Shown one piece after another: positions 41,009 through 50,737 of a stretch of 64,000 nucleotides of DNA; within the stretch, counting starts at the first letter, position 1, and each line of letters begins with the position of its first letter. This DNA is from Planctomycetaceae bacterium. GTDB lineage: Bacteria > Planctomycetota > Planctomycetia > Pirellulales > Thermoguttaceae. Location: contig JAAYAY010000049.1 of assembly GCA_012719125.1 (NCBI GenBank), positions 1 through 64,000 of the forward strand. The letters are read 5' to 3'. The translations under genes were made by a program, and so were the position numbers. The notes under the pieces were generated by a model, which was not told where the DNA came from, ran no database searches, and was given only the letters and a program-made list of their open reading frames with translations.

Positions 41009-43441
41009 ATGTCCTGGCCTTTGGCTTCGCATTTCAGTGCCATGCTGCAGAACCCGAGGCTCGCCTTTCGGGATCCCACGCTGCGCGAATGCCGTATTGC
41101 CAAGGACGAGCGAAACCAGCCGCGCCCATGGTCGGGTGCCTTTGCCGTCGTCTACAAGGGAATCTCCGCCGTCGACGAGCGGCCTTTTGCGGTACGCATC
41201 TTCACCACCGAATCGCCCGAGCGCCGAGAACGCTACCACGAAAGCAGCACGTACCTCAAGACCCGCAAACTCCGTTGCCTGGTCGATTTCGAGTATCGCG
41301 ACGAGAGCATCCGTTCGGCGGGGGACGGCAAGTGGTATCCCCTGATCCTGATGGAATGGGTCGAGGGCCAGACCCTGTTCAAATGGGCGCGAGCCCGTGC
41401 CCTGGAAGGCAACCGGGAAGCACTTACGGAAGCCGCCCGGCGCTGGGTCGAACTGGTCAAAGAACTGAGCGACGCACGGATCGCCCACGGCGACTTGCAG
41501 CACGCCAACGTGATGGTAACCGACCGCGGGGAACTGAAATTGGTCGACTACGACTGCATGTGCGTCCCGTCGCTGGTCGGCAGACGGAACCTCGAAGTCG
41601 GCGTTGAACCTTATCAGCATCCCGAACGGGATGCCAACACGCACCTGTCGCTCGATCTCGACCACTTCTCCGCGCTGGTCATCTACATCGCCCTGAGGGC
41701 CCTCGGCTTGAAACCGTCGCTCTGGACGCAGTACGTCGAGGTTCCGGAACACGACAAGCTGTTGTTCCGCAAAGAGGATTTCGAGCGGCCTGCCGAGAGT
41801 CCGCTGGTCAAGGACCTGCTGGCCCTGCCTGACGTGGACGTGCGCGACCTGGTCGGGCGGCTTTTCGACTTGGCGCGGTCTCCGATGAGCACGGTACCGC
41901 CGCTCAGCGAAGTGACGAATTCGTACGCCAAGATCGAGTCGTTACTCCGCGACCAGCAATGGGACGAGGCGGTCGAACTGCTCAACCGAAGAGGGCAGTT
42001 CCGCGACGCCCCCAAGCATCTCCAGCCGCTGATTCACCAGGCCTACGAACACTACTGCCGGGCGAAGGCCTGGCGGGATTTCACGCGAATCCACCCCGAA
42101 AAGAGCGAACTGCACGATCGCCGGCTGGTGAACGCCTGGAATGAAGCCTTGTTTGCCGGTTTCGAGCCCGCGGAGAAGCAGCGCGATCGAGTGGGCAAGT
42201 CGCGGCGGCGGGTTCGCGCCCTCGACCGGCTCCACTTGCTCGTCCAGAAGTCGCCTCAGGCGACGTCGCTGGAAGAGGAACGAGCCATCGTCGCCGAAGC
42301 GGCTCGCCTTCCCGACGGCTACAAGTTCGCCCTGGAGGCACGGGTGGACCGGGCACGCCGCGCCGTGGACGCCGTTCGCTGGCTGGAACAGGCCGTTGCA
42401 GAAAACGCCGACGATGTGGCCATCGCGACAATGTGGAAGAAGGTGTTGGAGGCCAAGGCCAAAAGGCTTGTGCCGCGAGAGCACCACGCCCGGATCGAAC
42501 TGGCCGTGCGCCGCGCATCGCGTCTCGTGGCGCTTCGGCGGCTCACCTCGAAGATGCCGGCCAATCTCCTCGACCGCCGGCTGCTGGAAATCTGGGACGA
42601 GGAGTTGCTGGGGAGTTGCCCGTCCGCCGAACGCTGGCGGGTCCCCCACGCCCAGGCCGTCAAGCGAATTGCCGAAATGGACAAGGTCGAAGAGGCAGTC
42701 GCCGCACGGAACGATCGCGATCTGCTCGAACTGGTCGACGGGCCGTTGCTCGCAGGGTATCCGCTTCCACCCGCCGTCCAGACCGCGGTGGAACATGCCC
42801 GGCAACGGGTCGGCGCTCTCCGAGTGCTGCTCGCCGCCTTGGGCAACGACGACCGGAAGGCGTTCATCGGAGCCTTCGATGCCCGGCTGATCAGGCAGTT
42901 CTTCGACCGCTTCCAGCCGTTTGAAGCCACCGTGCTTCGCTGGACGGAGTCGGAAGTTCTCGCGGCCGAACTGATCGGCCTGCTGCCGGCGGTCGGCCGC
43001 GCCAGCCTGGCGGAATTGGATTCGCAGAAGGGAACCTATCGGGCGCGGTGGACCTGGCCCTTGCCCCGTTTCAGCGACGAGTGCCTGTTGGCCGTGATTC
43101 GCGACAAGCCGGGCGATTGCGAAACCGTCGACAATCACCAGGTCTTCCTGCAACAGGCGATCGACCGGACGAGTTGGGAAATCGGGGGAGGAAGCTGCAC
43201 CTTGGAGGCGGAGCCGAGTTGGGAGGGCTGCTACGCCGTGGTCTGGGCGGCGGTCGACCTGGCGGTCCGCCGGTTCTGGAGCGAGCCGCTCGTGCTGGGG
43301 CAATTCCATGACGTACCGGCCCGGGCGGAATCGGCTCGGCGAGGCTGGAGGCTGTTTGGCGGCACAGACGAATCAGACCGGCGGCCGGTCGAGGAGGAGA
43401 TCGCGAGTCCGAAGGTCGAATCCGAAAGCGAGGGTTCATGA
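41009..43441 (+). CDS. Atypical protein kinase with long helical C-terminus
   Basis: 810 residues from ATG 41009 (ATG 41042 is an alternative). Kinase-like domain about 30-290: WSGAFAVVYKG (glycine loop region, about 41-51), PFAVRIF where the usual VAIK lysine is Arg, LILMEWVEGQTLFKW, catalytic loop HGDLQHANVMV (about 160) and LVDYDCMCVP (about 178) with DYD in place of DFG. These changes are shared, as I recall, by a bacterial kinase family linked to vWA/PP2C genes, so they need not mean inactivity. Residues about 300-750 form TPR-like helical repeats. It overlaps the next gene by 4 nt (ATGA), indicating translational coupling. Confidence 0.8.
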   Translation: MSWPLASHFSAMLQNPRLAFRDPTLRECRIAKDERNQPRPWSGAFAVVYKGISAVDERPFAVRIFTTESPERRERYHESSTYLKTRKLRCLVDFEYRDESIRSAGDGKWYPLILMEWVEGQTLFKWARARALEGNREALTEAARRWVELVKELSDARIAHGDLQHANVMVTDRGELKLVDYDCMCVPSLVGRRNLEVGVEPYQHPERDANTHLSLDLDHFSALVIYIALRALGLKPSLWTQYVEVPEHDKLLFRKEDFERPAESPLVKDLLALPDVDVRDLVGRLFDLARSPMSTVPPLSEVTNSYAKIESLLRDQQWDEAVELLNRRGQFRDAPKHLQPLIHQAYEHYCRAKAWRDFTRIHPEKSELHDRRLVNAWNEALFAGFEPAEKQRDRVGKSRRRVRALDRLHLLVQKSPQATSLEEERAIVAEAARLPDGYKFALEARVDRARRAVDAVRWLEQAVAENADDVAIATMWKKVLEAKAKRLVPREHHARIELAVRRASRLVALRRLTSKMPANLLDRRLLEIWDEELLGSCPSAERWRVPHAQAVKRIAEMDKVEEAVAARNDRDLLELVDGPLLAGYPLPPAVQTAVEHARQRVGALRVLLAALGNDDRKAFIGAFDARLIRQFFDRFQPFEATVLRWTESEVLAAELIGLLPAVGRASLAELDSQKGTYRARWTWPLPRFSDECLLAVIRDKPGDCETVDNHQVFLQQAIDRTSWEIGGGSCTLEAEPSWEGCYAVVWAAVDLAVRRFWSEPLVLGQFHDVPARAESARRGWRLFGGTDESDRRPVEEEIASPKVESESEGS

Positions 43442-46407
43442 GCGCAATTCAGCAGATCTACTGCACCCATTGCACTCATGGCAGTTCCGCCTTGGAACGG
43501 CGCCAGGGGGAACTGGCTGCGCGGATGTTGGGCTACAGCGTTCGTGCGGGTTCCCTGGAAGGCGACGCCTTGCGCCAGGTCTACCGGCAGGTGGAACGCT
43601 ACGTCTCCTATCACCTCCCCCACGACACGCCCGGCGAGCAGAAGCTGCAGCTCACGGCCGCGACGGCCCCACGCCGCTTGATCTTCATTCCGGCTACCGG
43701 CTCGTGGCAGGTAATCGGACACGTCTGCTATCGCCAACGCGACACGGAAGGACGACCCGGCTCCTACTTCGCTCATCTCCTCTGCCGCGAAGTGGGAGAC
43801 TCCGGCCAGTCATGGACGCTGGTCGATGCCCTGCGTCTGTGGGGTGCGCCGGGATGGGTGACCGGCGACTCCGCCGAGCACGGCTTCGTCCTTCCGGCGC
43901 TCGATCGTATGGACTCGATGCTGGGCGGCGAGGCCGCGAGGATCGACGACCACGCCCTCCTGGCGTTTTTGCGGGGAGATAACCGCCCGTTCGCTTCATG
44001 CCTGCCCGATCGTTGGCTGGATCTCGTCCCGACGCGGCGGGTCGAAATCCTGAAGCGGATGCTCGGCGCCTTGCTGACGACCGGAACGACCCGGCGGCAG
44101 ACGCTCCTCGTGGCGATGGAACCTGAGGTCGCGGCCTTGTTCTTCTACGGAGTCGGCAGACTGCTGCCGCCCGGCAAGGTCCGTGCCGGCGTCAGCATGT
44201 CGACTTTCGAAGCGTCCGCAGACCGGTTGACCACCGCCATGGCCGCGACCACGTTCTGGAGCCCGGCAACGGCCGAGTTCGACGTCGAAGCCTTGCGCGG
44301 GCGAGGCATCGCGCTGAACACGTTTGGCGATTTCGGCGGCGGGCCGGAGAACGGCTCGGCCTACGCGGAGAGCTCGATCCAGCGGTTGCTGGAAGAGGGC
44401 TGGGAGGCGGTCGATCGCCGGTTGGAGATGATCGCCTCGGCCGGGCCCGATCGAATCGAGGCGTTGGAAGGGTTCGCCCGGACGGAGCATGCCGTGACCG
44501 CCATGTTCCGTTCCGCGGGCGGCGCCGACGAATCGTGGCGAACCGACGCGGCCCTGACCCAATTCGCGCGCTTGCTGACCGAGGAGCGTCTCGCCTCGTT
44601 CGACGGGGCCGAAGCGGCATTCAACCACCTCTGTGACGGTGCAAGCCACGCAACCATCCTGGAACTTGCCGCCGCGAATGCCCCCGGCGGGGCGCCGGAC
44701 CGAGGCATCCGTTTCTTGCTCGAGCGGCTGCCCGAGGGGAGGATCGCAGCGTTTGTCGGTGGAGACCAGATCGACGATGCCTGGAAGATCGAGTTGCTCA
44801 GCGGCCGTATCAATGCAACGGGGAGAATGCCTGCCGGCTGTGAATGGATCTGGGACGAAGACGGCGGCCAGGCTCCGCTCGCCGCCACTCGCAGGCAGGC
44901 GATCGCGGTCGGCGTGATGAACCGTCTGGCGGCCGCTGCCGCCGTGGCCGTGCTGGGCAGCTTGGATACATCCCGCCGCTTGGCGGCCGTCGATCGGCTG
45001 ATGGATGCGTGCGACGGCAATCCGGCCCAATGGGTCGTGTTTGCAGAGGTCTTTCGCCGCTTGGACGTGACTTCATTGACGACCGCGTGGCGAGAATTGG
45101 GACCGAGGTTCTTGGAAGTGCCCGACTCAGTGGGTGAGACCGTCGCGGCCAGGCTGCTGGAAATCCTCAATACGCTCCACGAACACTCATCCGAATTCGC
45201 GGAGCGGCTGGAACTCCTCGAAGCAGGACGGCGATGGCTGAGGGACCCGGATGCCGACCGCCGCCTGGCGGCCTGGCTGAGCTGCCGTGGTGCAATGATC
45301 GAGTTGGCCGGCATGAAGGAAACCGGCGGCACCTGGCGCCAGTTGACCGCCGCCCGGCGATTCGAACCGGCGGCTCAGCGGATGACGGAGGCAGCCATCG
45401 AGGCCATGCCGGCCTCGCTGCTCGGCGATGATCGGCAGGGCAACGCCAAGCAGGAACGCCTGCGGGCAATCGGCCGACAACTGGCAGGCGGTGAACCCTT
45501 CCTGCCGCCAAACCAGTGGCAAAACGAGGCCATCTGGAAGAAGATCTCCTGGCGAATTGAGATGGGCAGTTGGTCTTCGGCCCCTCTGCACAAGATGGCG
45601 GGTGGCGCCGCCGATCGCCGGCAGATGTGGATCGCCGTGGCCATCGCCGCGGCCGTGGTGATCGGGGTGCTGGGCGTGATCGCACTAGCCACCATCGGTA
45701 TCGGGACGAACGAGCCGAGCCAATTGGTGGTCGAACGAGCCGAGTCACACGGTCCTTCCGTAACACAAACCGTGAACGACGAGCCCGAGACAGCGAACAT
45801 GGCCGAAAGAGGTGACGGGGCGCCGAATGGCGGCCTGCCAACCGACCCGCCGTCTGCCCAATTGCCGGAAGACCCCGCCACCGAACCGTTCGTCGCCCCG
45901 CTCGGTCCGGCCGGGGGCGTGGATGCTCCACACGAGGCGGAGCAAGCCGTGTCGATCCTGCCGGAAGCCCCGCTGGCGTCGATCTCGGGTAGTTTTGCGG
46001 CCACCATGGCGCCGGTCCACGGATTGAAGCAGCCCGTTGTGGCCCTGATCGCGTTGGAAGTCCGGGGGGCGGACGGCGATTCGGTTCCCGAATGGCTCCC
46101 GGAACAGTTTGTGCTGGGCGCCGTGGTTCAAGAACAGAGTGCTGTGCGCGAGCCGCGCTACCTCGAGCTTCCCGACTTCCAGACGCAAAACAAACTCGAT
46201 CTGTACGACGGAGTCGACAAAGTCCTCGTCCAGTTCCGCTTCTCGCGAAGGCCTGCCGATCCGGCGGCGGGACTGCCGGTGATTCGGGCCACCTCCTTTT
46301 CCTGGGCGGAGGTACCGATTCTGCCCGCCCAGCGATACGATATTCGTTTTGTGCTCTCTTCCGAAGCCGTTGACGAGCTCAAACGCCTTGCGTCAGAAGT
46401 CCAATAG
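43438..46407 (+). CDS. GTPase-associated protein (GAP1-like) with one transmembrane helix
   Basis: 989 residues. The N-terminus (IQQIYCTHCTHGSSALERR, then VRAGSLEGDALRQVYRQVERYVSYHLP) resembles the GAP1-N domain that pairs with DO-GTPases in conflict systems. LIFIPATGSWQVIGHVCYR and GRPGSYFAHLLCRE extend it to about residue 130. The middle (about 200-700) is helical (GTTRRQTLLVAMEPEVAALFFYG-like segments). One strong transmembrane helix, about 730-755 (WIAVAIAAAVVIGVLGVIAL), is followed by a Pro-rich linker and a roughly 130-residue outer domain. It is translationally coupled to the kinase gene. Regulation of the GTPase at 38715 is inferred. Confidence 0.65.
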   Translation: MSAIQQIYCTHCTHGSSALERRQGELAARMLGYSVRAGSLEGDALRQVYRQVERYVSYHLPHDTPGEQKLQLTAATAPRRLIFIPATGSWQVIGHVCYRQRDTEGRPGSYFAHLLCREVGDSGQSWTLVDALRLWGAPGWVTGDSAEHGFVLPALDRMDSMLGGEAARIDDHALLAFLRGDNRPFASCLPDRWLDLVPTRRVEILKRMLGALLTTGTTRRQTLLVAMEPEVAALFFYGVGRLLPPGKVRAGVSMSTFEASADRLTTAMAATTFWSPATAEFDVEALRGRGIALNTFGDFGGGPENGSAYAESSIQRLLEEGWEAVDRRLEMIASAGPDRIEALEGFARTEHAVTAMFRSAGGADESWRTDAALTQFARLLTEERLASFDGAEAAFNHLCDGASHATILELAAANAPGGAPDRGIRFLLERLPEGRIAAFVGGDQIDDAWKIELLSGRINATGRMPAGCEWIWDEDGGQAPLAATRRQAIAVGVMNRLAAAAAVAVLGSLDTSRRLAAVDRLMDACDGNPAQWVVFAEVFRRLDVTSLTTAWRELGPRFLEVPDSVGETVAARLLEILNTLHEHSSEFAERLELLEAGRRWLRDPDADRRLAAWLSCRGAMIELAGMKETGGTWRQLTAARRFEPAAQRMTEAAIEAMPASLLGDDRQGNAKQERLRAIGRQLAGGEPFLPPNQWQNEAIWKKISWRIEMGSWSSAPLHKMAGGAADRRQMWIAVAIAAAVVIGVLGVIALATIGIGTNEPSQLVVERAESHGPSVTQTVNDEPETANMAERGDGAPNGGLPTDPPSAQLPEDPATEPFVAPLGPAGGVDAPHEAEQAVSILPEAPLASISGSFAATMAPVHGLKQPVVALIALEVRGADGDSVPEWLPEQFVLGAVVQEQSAVREPRYLELPDFQTQNKLDLYDGVDKVLVQFRFSRRPADPAAGLPVIRATSFSWAEVPILPAQRYDIRFVLSSEAVDELKRLASEVQ

Positions 46408-46419
46408 TCCCTTGCGGAA

Positions 46420-47910
46420 ATGGTCGTGTTGAAAATCGCCGTGATAAGCAAGCCGATCGCGATTCTGGTACTTGGCTGTCTGCCGTTGGCGGCCCTGACG
46501 GTGGCCAGTTTTGCCGGTCTCGGAGACTTGGACCGCGATCTTCCCTCGATCGATGCGATCGATCTCACGACGGCGGGCGGCTCGCCATCTTTGCCTTCAC
46601 CGGACGGCTTGGAAGGCGACCAGGCACTGGCTGAGGCGGTTGTAGAACGAGAGTTCTTTGCCGGAGGACCGTTGCCCGAAAACGCCTTGGCCGCCAATCC
46701 GAGCCATTTGAATTCGCTGGTGAGTGACTGGAAGCATTGGAGCGACGCCACCGACCTGGTGGGCGAAGTCCTGGCGGTCGAGGAGTCTCTGGTTGGAGCC
46801 GAGCTGGCCCAACTGGAGTCGGCCCGAGACCGGTTCGAGAAGATCCAGGCGGATTGCCGGAAAAAGGCCCCGGCAGGAAGCGCTCGCCTGCTTCGCGTTC
46901 TGGATCGCCGGGGCCGGGAGCTGCAGGACGAGATCGGCATGCGGCGGAAGCGGGTCCAGGCAGATAAACTGCTGCGCGACGCCGAAAGCGCCTGCCGCGA
47001 GAGACAATATGACGAAGGTCTGTCGCTCTACCAGCAAGTCCTCCGCGAGTATTCCGCGGTGATCGACGTGCAGGCCGTCGAGGAACGCCTCAGGACGGCC
47101 AAGTTCTGGCACGAGTTGGAGAAGCTACCGCTGGAATCCCCGGGCGAACAAGACCTGGTCCGCCGGCGGGACTCGCTGGTCCGTTTTCTCGACGACTACT
47201 CAGGGCTGAGTGGCGGCCCCGAACAGGAGAAGCTCCGCGAGATTTCCGGACGCCTGGAAGCCGTTCGCCTGGAGTTGCGGCAGGCGGAGATGAACGATGC
47301 CGCCCGGCAACCGATTGCCGGATTGGAGAAGTACGACGCTCGTCCCTTTGGCGAGGGGCTCGCGACGGCCGCACAGATTGCCGAGAAGTACCCGACCGCC
47401 TGGGTGCGCGGCCAGTTGCAGCAGCGCGTGGTTGCCTGGCTGGGCCGGGCCCTGCCCAGAAAGCGTCTTGACGAACCGGCCGGCATCGAGGAGGTGGAGA
47501 CGACGTCGGGGAACATCCTCCGCGGGTTCTTCGAACCGGTGGCCGACGCCGGTGGAGGCGTGATCGGCTACAAGAGTTATCCCACGGCCGAAGAACGAAA
47601 GAACCCCACCCGCAACGTGGGCCGCTACCCGGCCGCCGATCTGCGCGGCGTGCCCAACCTCTCCGTGCCTCGCCAATGTGTGGACGCCTACACCAACGCG
47701 CAGAGCCGGTTGCTGGCCGATGCGGGCAACCTCGACTGCTGGCTGGCGTTCCGGCGTACGTGCGAGAGTGCGGAGACGGCGCTCGTCGACTATCGCCGAA
47801 AGCCCGGCAGTAGCCGCGAGTCGCTCTCGTTCAGTGGGGAGATTCAGTTCGCGAAGAACGTGCTGATGCCGGCCGTTTGGAAGCAGATGCAGGCGATCTG
47901 GGAAGAGTGA
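46420..47910 (+). CDS. N-terminally anchored coiled-coil protein
   Basis: 496 residues from ATG 46420, 12 nt after the GAP1-like stop. One hydrophobic N-terminal segment (IAILVLGCLPLAALTVASF) anchors it. The body has long charged helices (LAQLESARDRFEKIQADCRKK, LDRRGRELQDEIGMRRKR, ADKLLRDAESACRE) and later LEAVRLELRQAEMND. The C-terminal third (ILRGFFEPVADAGGGVIGYKSY and following) may be globular. No known domain is recognised. Tight spacing puts it in the same transcription unit; it may be a structural partner of the GAP1-like protein's outer domain. Confidence 0.7.
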   Translation: MVVLKIAVISKPIAILVLGCLPLAALTVASFAGLGDLDRDLPSIDAIDLTTAGGSPSLPSPDGLEGDQALAEAVVEREFFAGGPLPENALAANPSHLNSLVSDWKHWSDATDLVGEVLAVEESLVGAELAQLESARDRFEKIQADCRKKAPAGSARLLRVLDRRGRELQDEIGMRRKRVQADKLLRDAESACRERQYDEGLSLYQQVLREYSAVIDVQAVEERLRTAKFWHELEKLPLESPGEQDLVRRRDSLVRFLDDYSGLSGGPEQEKLREISGRLEAVRLELRQAEMNDAARQPIAGLEKYDARPFGEGLATAAQIAEKYPTAWVRGQLQQRVVAWLGRALPRKRLDEPAGIEEVETTSGNILRGFFEPVADAGGGVIGYKSYPTAEERKNPTRNVGRYPAADLRGVPNLSVPRQCVDAYTNAQSRLLADAGNLDCWLAFRRTCESAETALVDYRRKPGSSRESLSFSGEIQFAKNVLMPAVWKQMQAIWEE

Positions 47911-47976
47911 CACCGCTTGTCTTCCCGTATGCTTGCCGATATACAAGGAATGGGCCAACCGCCCGTTGCAGTGCAG

Positions 47977-48046
47977 TCGTTTAACGCCCAGCCGAAGGCG
48001 CCGGCCGCACTACGGAAGCCGGCGCCTTCGGCTGGGCGTTAAACGA
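47977..48046. repeat. 28-bp perfect inverted repeat between cluster genes
   Basis: 47977-48004 is the exact reverse complement of 48019-48046, and the next inner pair (48005/48018) also matches, giving 29 bp with a 12-nt loop. GGCGCC and the AACGCCCAGCC segment occur in each arm. It lies 66 nt past the stop of the coiled-coil gene and 81 nt before the first vWA gene. Confidence 0.9.
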
Positions 48047-48127
48047 GCGACCCTCAGGAAGTTGCGATTACCAGCGACTGCTCAGAGTGGCGCTGTCGAA
48101 CTAACCAACCATCGTCAATTCATCGCC

Positions 48128-48994
48128 ATGCCACGTCCACCCTATTCCCAAGAAATCAGCCGGCAGAATAAGGCCTGTTTCCTGTTCCTGCTCGACCAGT
48201 CGTTCTCGATGGAAGAGCCTCTGGGAAACTCCTCGAATCGCAAGTGCGACGAATTGGTGACCGCGATCAACGGCTGGCTGCAGAACATGGCCATCCGCGC
48301 CAGCGGCGATGAAGGGATCAAGGACTGGATGGACGTGGGGGTCTTCGGTTACCGGACCGATCAACAAGCGAATCCGATTATCCAGTCGGCGCTGCAGGGA
48401 CCGTTGGCGAACCGGGCCCTCGTGTCGATCACCGAGATCGGCTCCTCGCCGGCGCGAATCGATCAGCGGATCCAATACATACCCGACGAGGCGACGGGCG
48501 AGATGCTCGAAGTACCGTGCGAGGTGCCGGTCTGGGTCGACCCGGTCACCGAGGGCGGCACCCCCATGTGCCACATGCTCTACCACGCCCACGGCCTGCT
48601 GTCGCAGTGGATCACCCACCATCCGGCCAGCTTCCCGCCGATCGTGGTCCATATCACCGACGGCGAGTCGCAGGACGGCGATCCGCTCCCCTATGCCGAA
48701 GCCATCAAGAATCTGGCGACTCAGGACGGCAACGTGTTGCTGCTCAATTGCCATCTTTCCATGACCGCGGCCGATCCGTTCATGTTCCCCGCCCATGGCC
48801 AGGGGCTGCCGGACGAACTGGCTCGGGTCCTCTTCGATATGTCGAGCGTCCTCCCCGATCCTTTCGTGCGCCATGCGACCATGGAGGGGTTCCAGCTTCA
48901 GCCTGGCGCAAGGGGGATGGCGTTCAACGCCGATATGGTGTGTTTGATTCAGTTTCTCAATATGGGGACCCAGGCAGCGCCCGGCCTGCGTTGA
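48128..48994 (+). CDS. vWA domain protein (TerY-like)
   Basis: 288 residues from ATG 48128; a long upstream in-frame extension crosses the inverted repeat and is rejected. The vWA fold is complete: FLLDQSFSMEE (DxSxS of the MIDAS site, about residue 21), EGGTPM (MIDAS Thr, about 143) and VVHITDGESQDG (about 180). Between them a roughly 60-residue insertion carries QYIPDEATG and VPVWVDPV. No signal peptide or helix is present, so it is cytoplasmic. It begins the vWA-vWA-PP2C block that resembles the TerY-P arrangement. Confidence 0.85.
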   Translation: MPRPPYSQEISRQNKACFLFLLDQSFSMEEPLGNSSNRKCDELVTAINGWLQNMAIRASGDEGIKDWMDVGVFGYRTDQQANPIIQSALQGPLANRALVSITEIGSSPARIDQRIQYIPDEATGEMLEVPCEVPVWVDPVTEGGTPMCHMLYHAHGLLSQWITHHPASFPPIVVHITDGESQDGDPLPYAEAIKNLATQDGNVLLLNCHLSMTAADPFMFPAHGQGLPDELARVLFDMSSVLPDPFVRHATMEGFQLQPGARGMAFNADMVCLIQFLNMGTQAAPGLR

Positions 48995-49017
48995 TCATCG
49001 CGCGGACGTATTACCAA

Positions 49018-50718
49018 ATGACGTTTTCCAGCAGACAGGCCCAAAACGACTCCGGCGCGACCGCGCGAGCGGGAACGATCGTCGTGCTGATCGACGAGTC
49101 GAGCGAAATGGCCGGGCCGATTGCGGGCGGCACCAAGTCGAAGAGAGAAAGCGTCGCCACCGCCGTCAATTCGATGCTCAACCAGCTCGCCGCAGGCCCG
49201 CAAGTGCGTCTGGCCGTCGTCGGATACGGCGGAGGCGACAGCGGCGCGGCACCGGTTCAGATTCGATGGGCGGGACCCTTGTCGGGGCGAGCGCTGGTCG
49301 ATTCGTCCGAGTTGGCCGCTGCTCCGCTGACCGTCGAAGAACGCGTACGCCGCATTCCCGGCGTCGGTGGAATCGGCGTCACGAAGGAAGAAACCGTCCG
49401 CTTCCCGATCTGGTATGTGCCCGCAGAATCCGGACGGGGTGGCATCGAGCAGGCCGCTGATTTCGTCCGTCGTATTCTGGCGGAAGCCGGCGACGATTTA
49501 TCCGGCAAACCTCCCTTGGTGCTTCACCTCTGTGCGAAACTGCCGCCCGCTTCGGAACTGCAATCCGGACCGATGCAGTCCGCGTTGGAATCGTCGATCT
49601 GGTACCACCTGCACCTGGGGGCAAACGAGCGAATTCCGGCGACCCTCTACCCGTCGTCGAACCAGCGATTGCCGAATAGTGATGTCGAGACGCTGTTCGA
49701 GACATCCAGCCCGTTGGCCGCTCCGTTTGCAGAGATGCTGCGTACCGCACAGGTGGCCGTGGTGCCGGGAGCGCGAGGACTGGTTCATCAGGCCGGCATG
49801 GGCGACTTGATACGGTTTCTCGGCCTGGCCAAGGCGTATGCCTCCGCGAGTGCCGAGCCCTTCGCGTCGCTCGGGTTTCGCCAACCGATCCCTGCCCCTG
49901 CGCCGATCGCCGAGCAGGCCACGTCGCCAGACTTCCCGAACAAGCCCTGCCTGCCTACCTGCGATCGCCTGACTCTGATCGTGCTTGCCGACCGATCCCA
50001 ATCGGACCCCGCCTGCGGTGCGTGGCTGCGGCGGCAGGAGCAGGTCAACGACATGCTCGGCCGGATCGCCAAACGCGCCGGCGGCGACGTCGACGTGGGC
50101 CTGATCGTCTACGGCAGCGGCACGGTTGAAGCCGGATTCAGCGGCCCCCTGCAAGGCCGGTTGCTGGTTCCCGACGTCGAGTTGGCCGAAGGGGTGCTCC
50201 GCGTGGAGCAAGTCACCGAGAAAGTCTCGAACGGAATCGGCGGCCTGGTGGAATTGCGGCGGTCCCGGCCCATCTTTGTCGACGACACCCCAAGCCAGCC
50301 TGTGCGGGACCTGGCCCCCGTGATGGCCGCTCTGATCGACCTGGCCCGAACGGCCCGTGAATCGGCTGGGGACCGCCAAATGCTGACCCTGGCAATTCAC
50401 GTGACCGGCGGCTTCTCGCCGGAGACAATTGCGGCCGGAGCAGCGAGGCTGCGAGAACTCCGAGACGTGTTGTTGTACCATTGCATCGTGCCCGAGATCC
50501 CTCAGCCCACCCTGGCATATCCTGACAGCGCAGAGCGGATCACCGACCCTGGCACGGCCGCATTGTGGCAGATAACCAGCCCCCTGGCCGGTGCAAGGGA
50601 GATCAGCGGAAAACGCCCCGCAATCAACGAAGCCTCCCGCGGATTTGTGGTCGGGGCGAAATTCGACCTCCTGCTGGAAAGCCTGCAGGCCCTGCTCGGA
50701 AAACGACCGGAACACTGA
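49018..50718 (+). CDS. Tandem vWA-like protein
   Basis: 566 residues from ATG 49018, 23 nt after the first vWA stop. Two vWA-like halves are visible: about 1-260, starting TIVVLIDESSEMAGP, and about 310-560, starting LTLIVLADRSQSDP. Each repeats AVVGYGGGDSG / GLIVYGSGTVEAG, GPLSGRALV / GPLQGRLLV and related blocks, and both keep RFPIWYVP / RPIFVDDTP-type insertions. In the second half ADRSQS keeps D-x-S-x-S; in the first, DESSE changes the last position. It looks like an internal duplication and divergence from the neighbouring vWA gene. Confidence 0.75.
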   Translation: MTFSSRQAQNDSGATARAGTIVVLIDESSEMAGPIAGGTKSKRESVATAVNSMLNQLAAGPQVRLAVVGYGGGDSGAAPVQIRWAGPLSGRALVDSSELAAAPLTVEERVRRIPGVGGIGVTKEETVRFPIWYVPAESGRGGIEQAADFVRRILAEAGDDLSGKPPLVLHLCAKLPPASELQSGPMQSALESSIWYHLHLGANERIPATLYPSSNQRLPNSDVETLFETSSPLAAPFAEMLRTAQVAVVPGARGLVHQAGMGDLIRFLGLAKAYASASAEPFASLGFRQPIPAPAPIAEQATSPDFPNKPCLPTCDRLTLIVLADRSQSDPACGAWLRRQEQVNDMLGRIAKRAGGDVDVGLIVYGSGTVEAGFSGPLQGRLLVPDVELAEGVLRVEQVTEKVSNGIGGLVELRRSRPIFVDDTPSQPVRDLAPVMAALIDLARTARESAGDRQMLTLAIHVTGGFSPETIAAGAARLRELRDVLLYHCIVPEIPQPTLAYPDSAERITDPGTAALWQITSPLAGAREISGKRPAINEASRGFVVGAKFDLLLESLQALLGKRPEH

Positions 50719-50737
50719 CAGCGCTGCCCCCTGACCT

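Noticed and set aside
48517..49017. N-terminal extension of the tandem vWA protein into the first vWA gene
   Set aside because: The extension lies out of frame inside the first vWA gene and lacks start signals; the ATG at 49018 is used instead.
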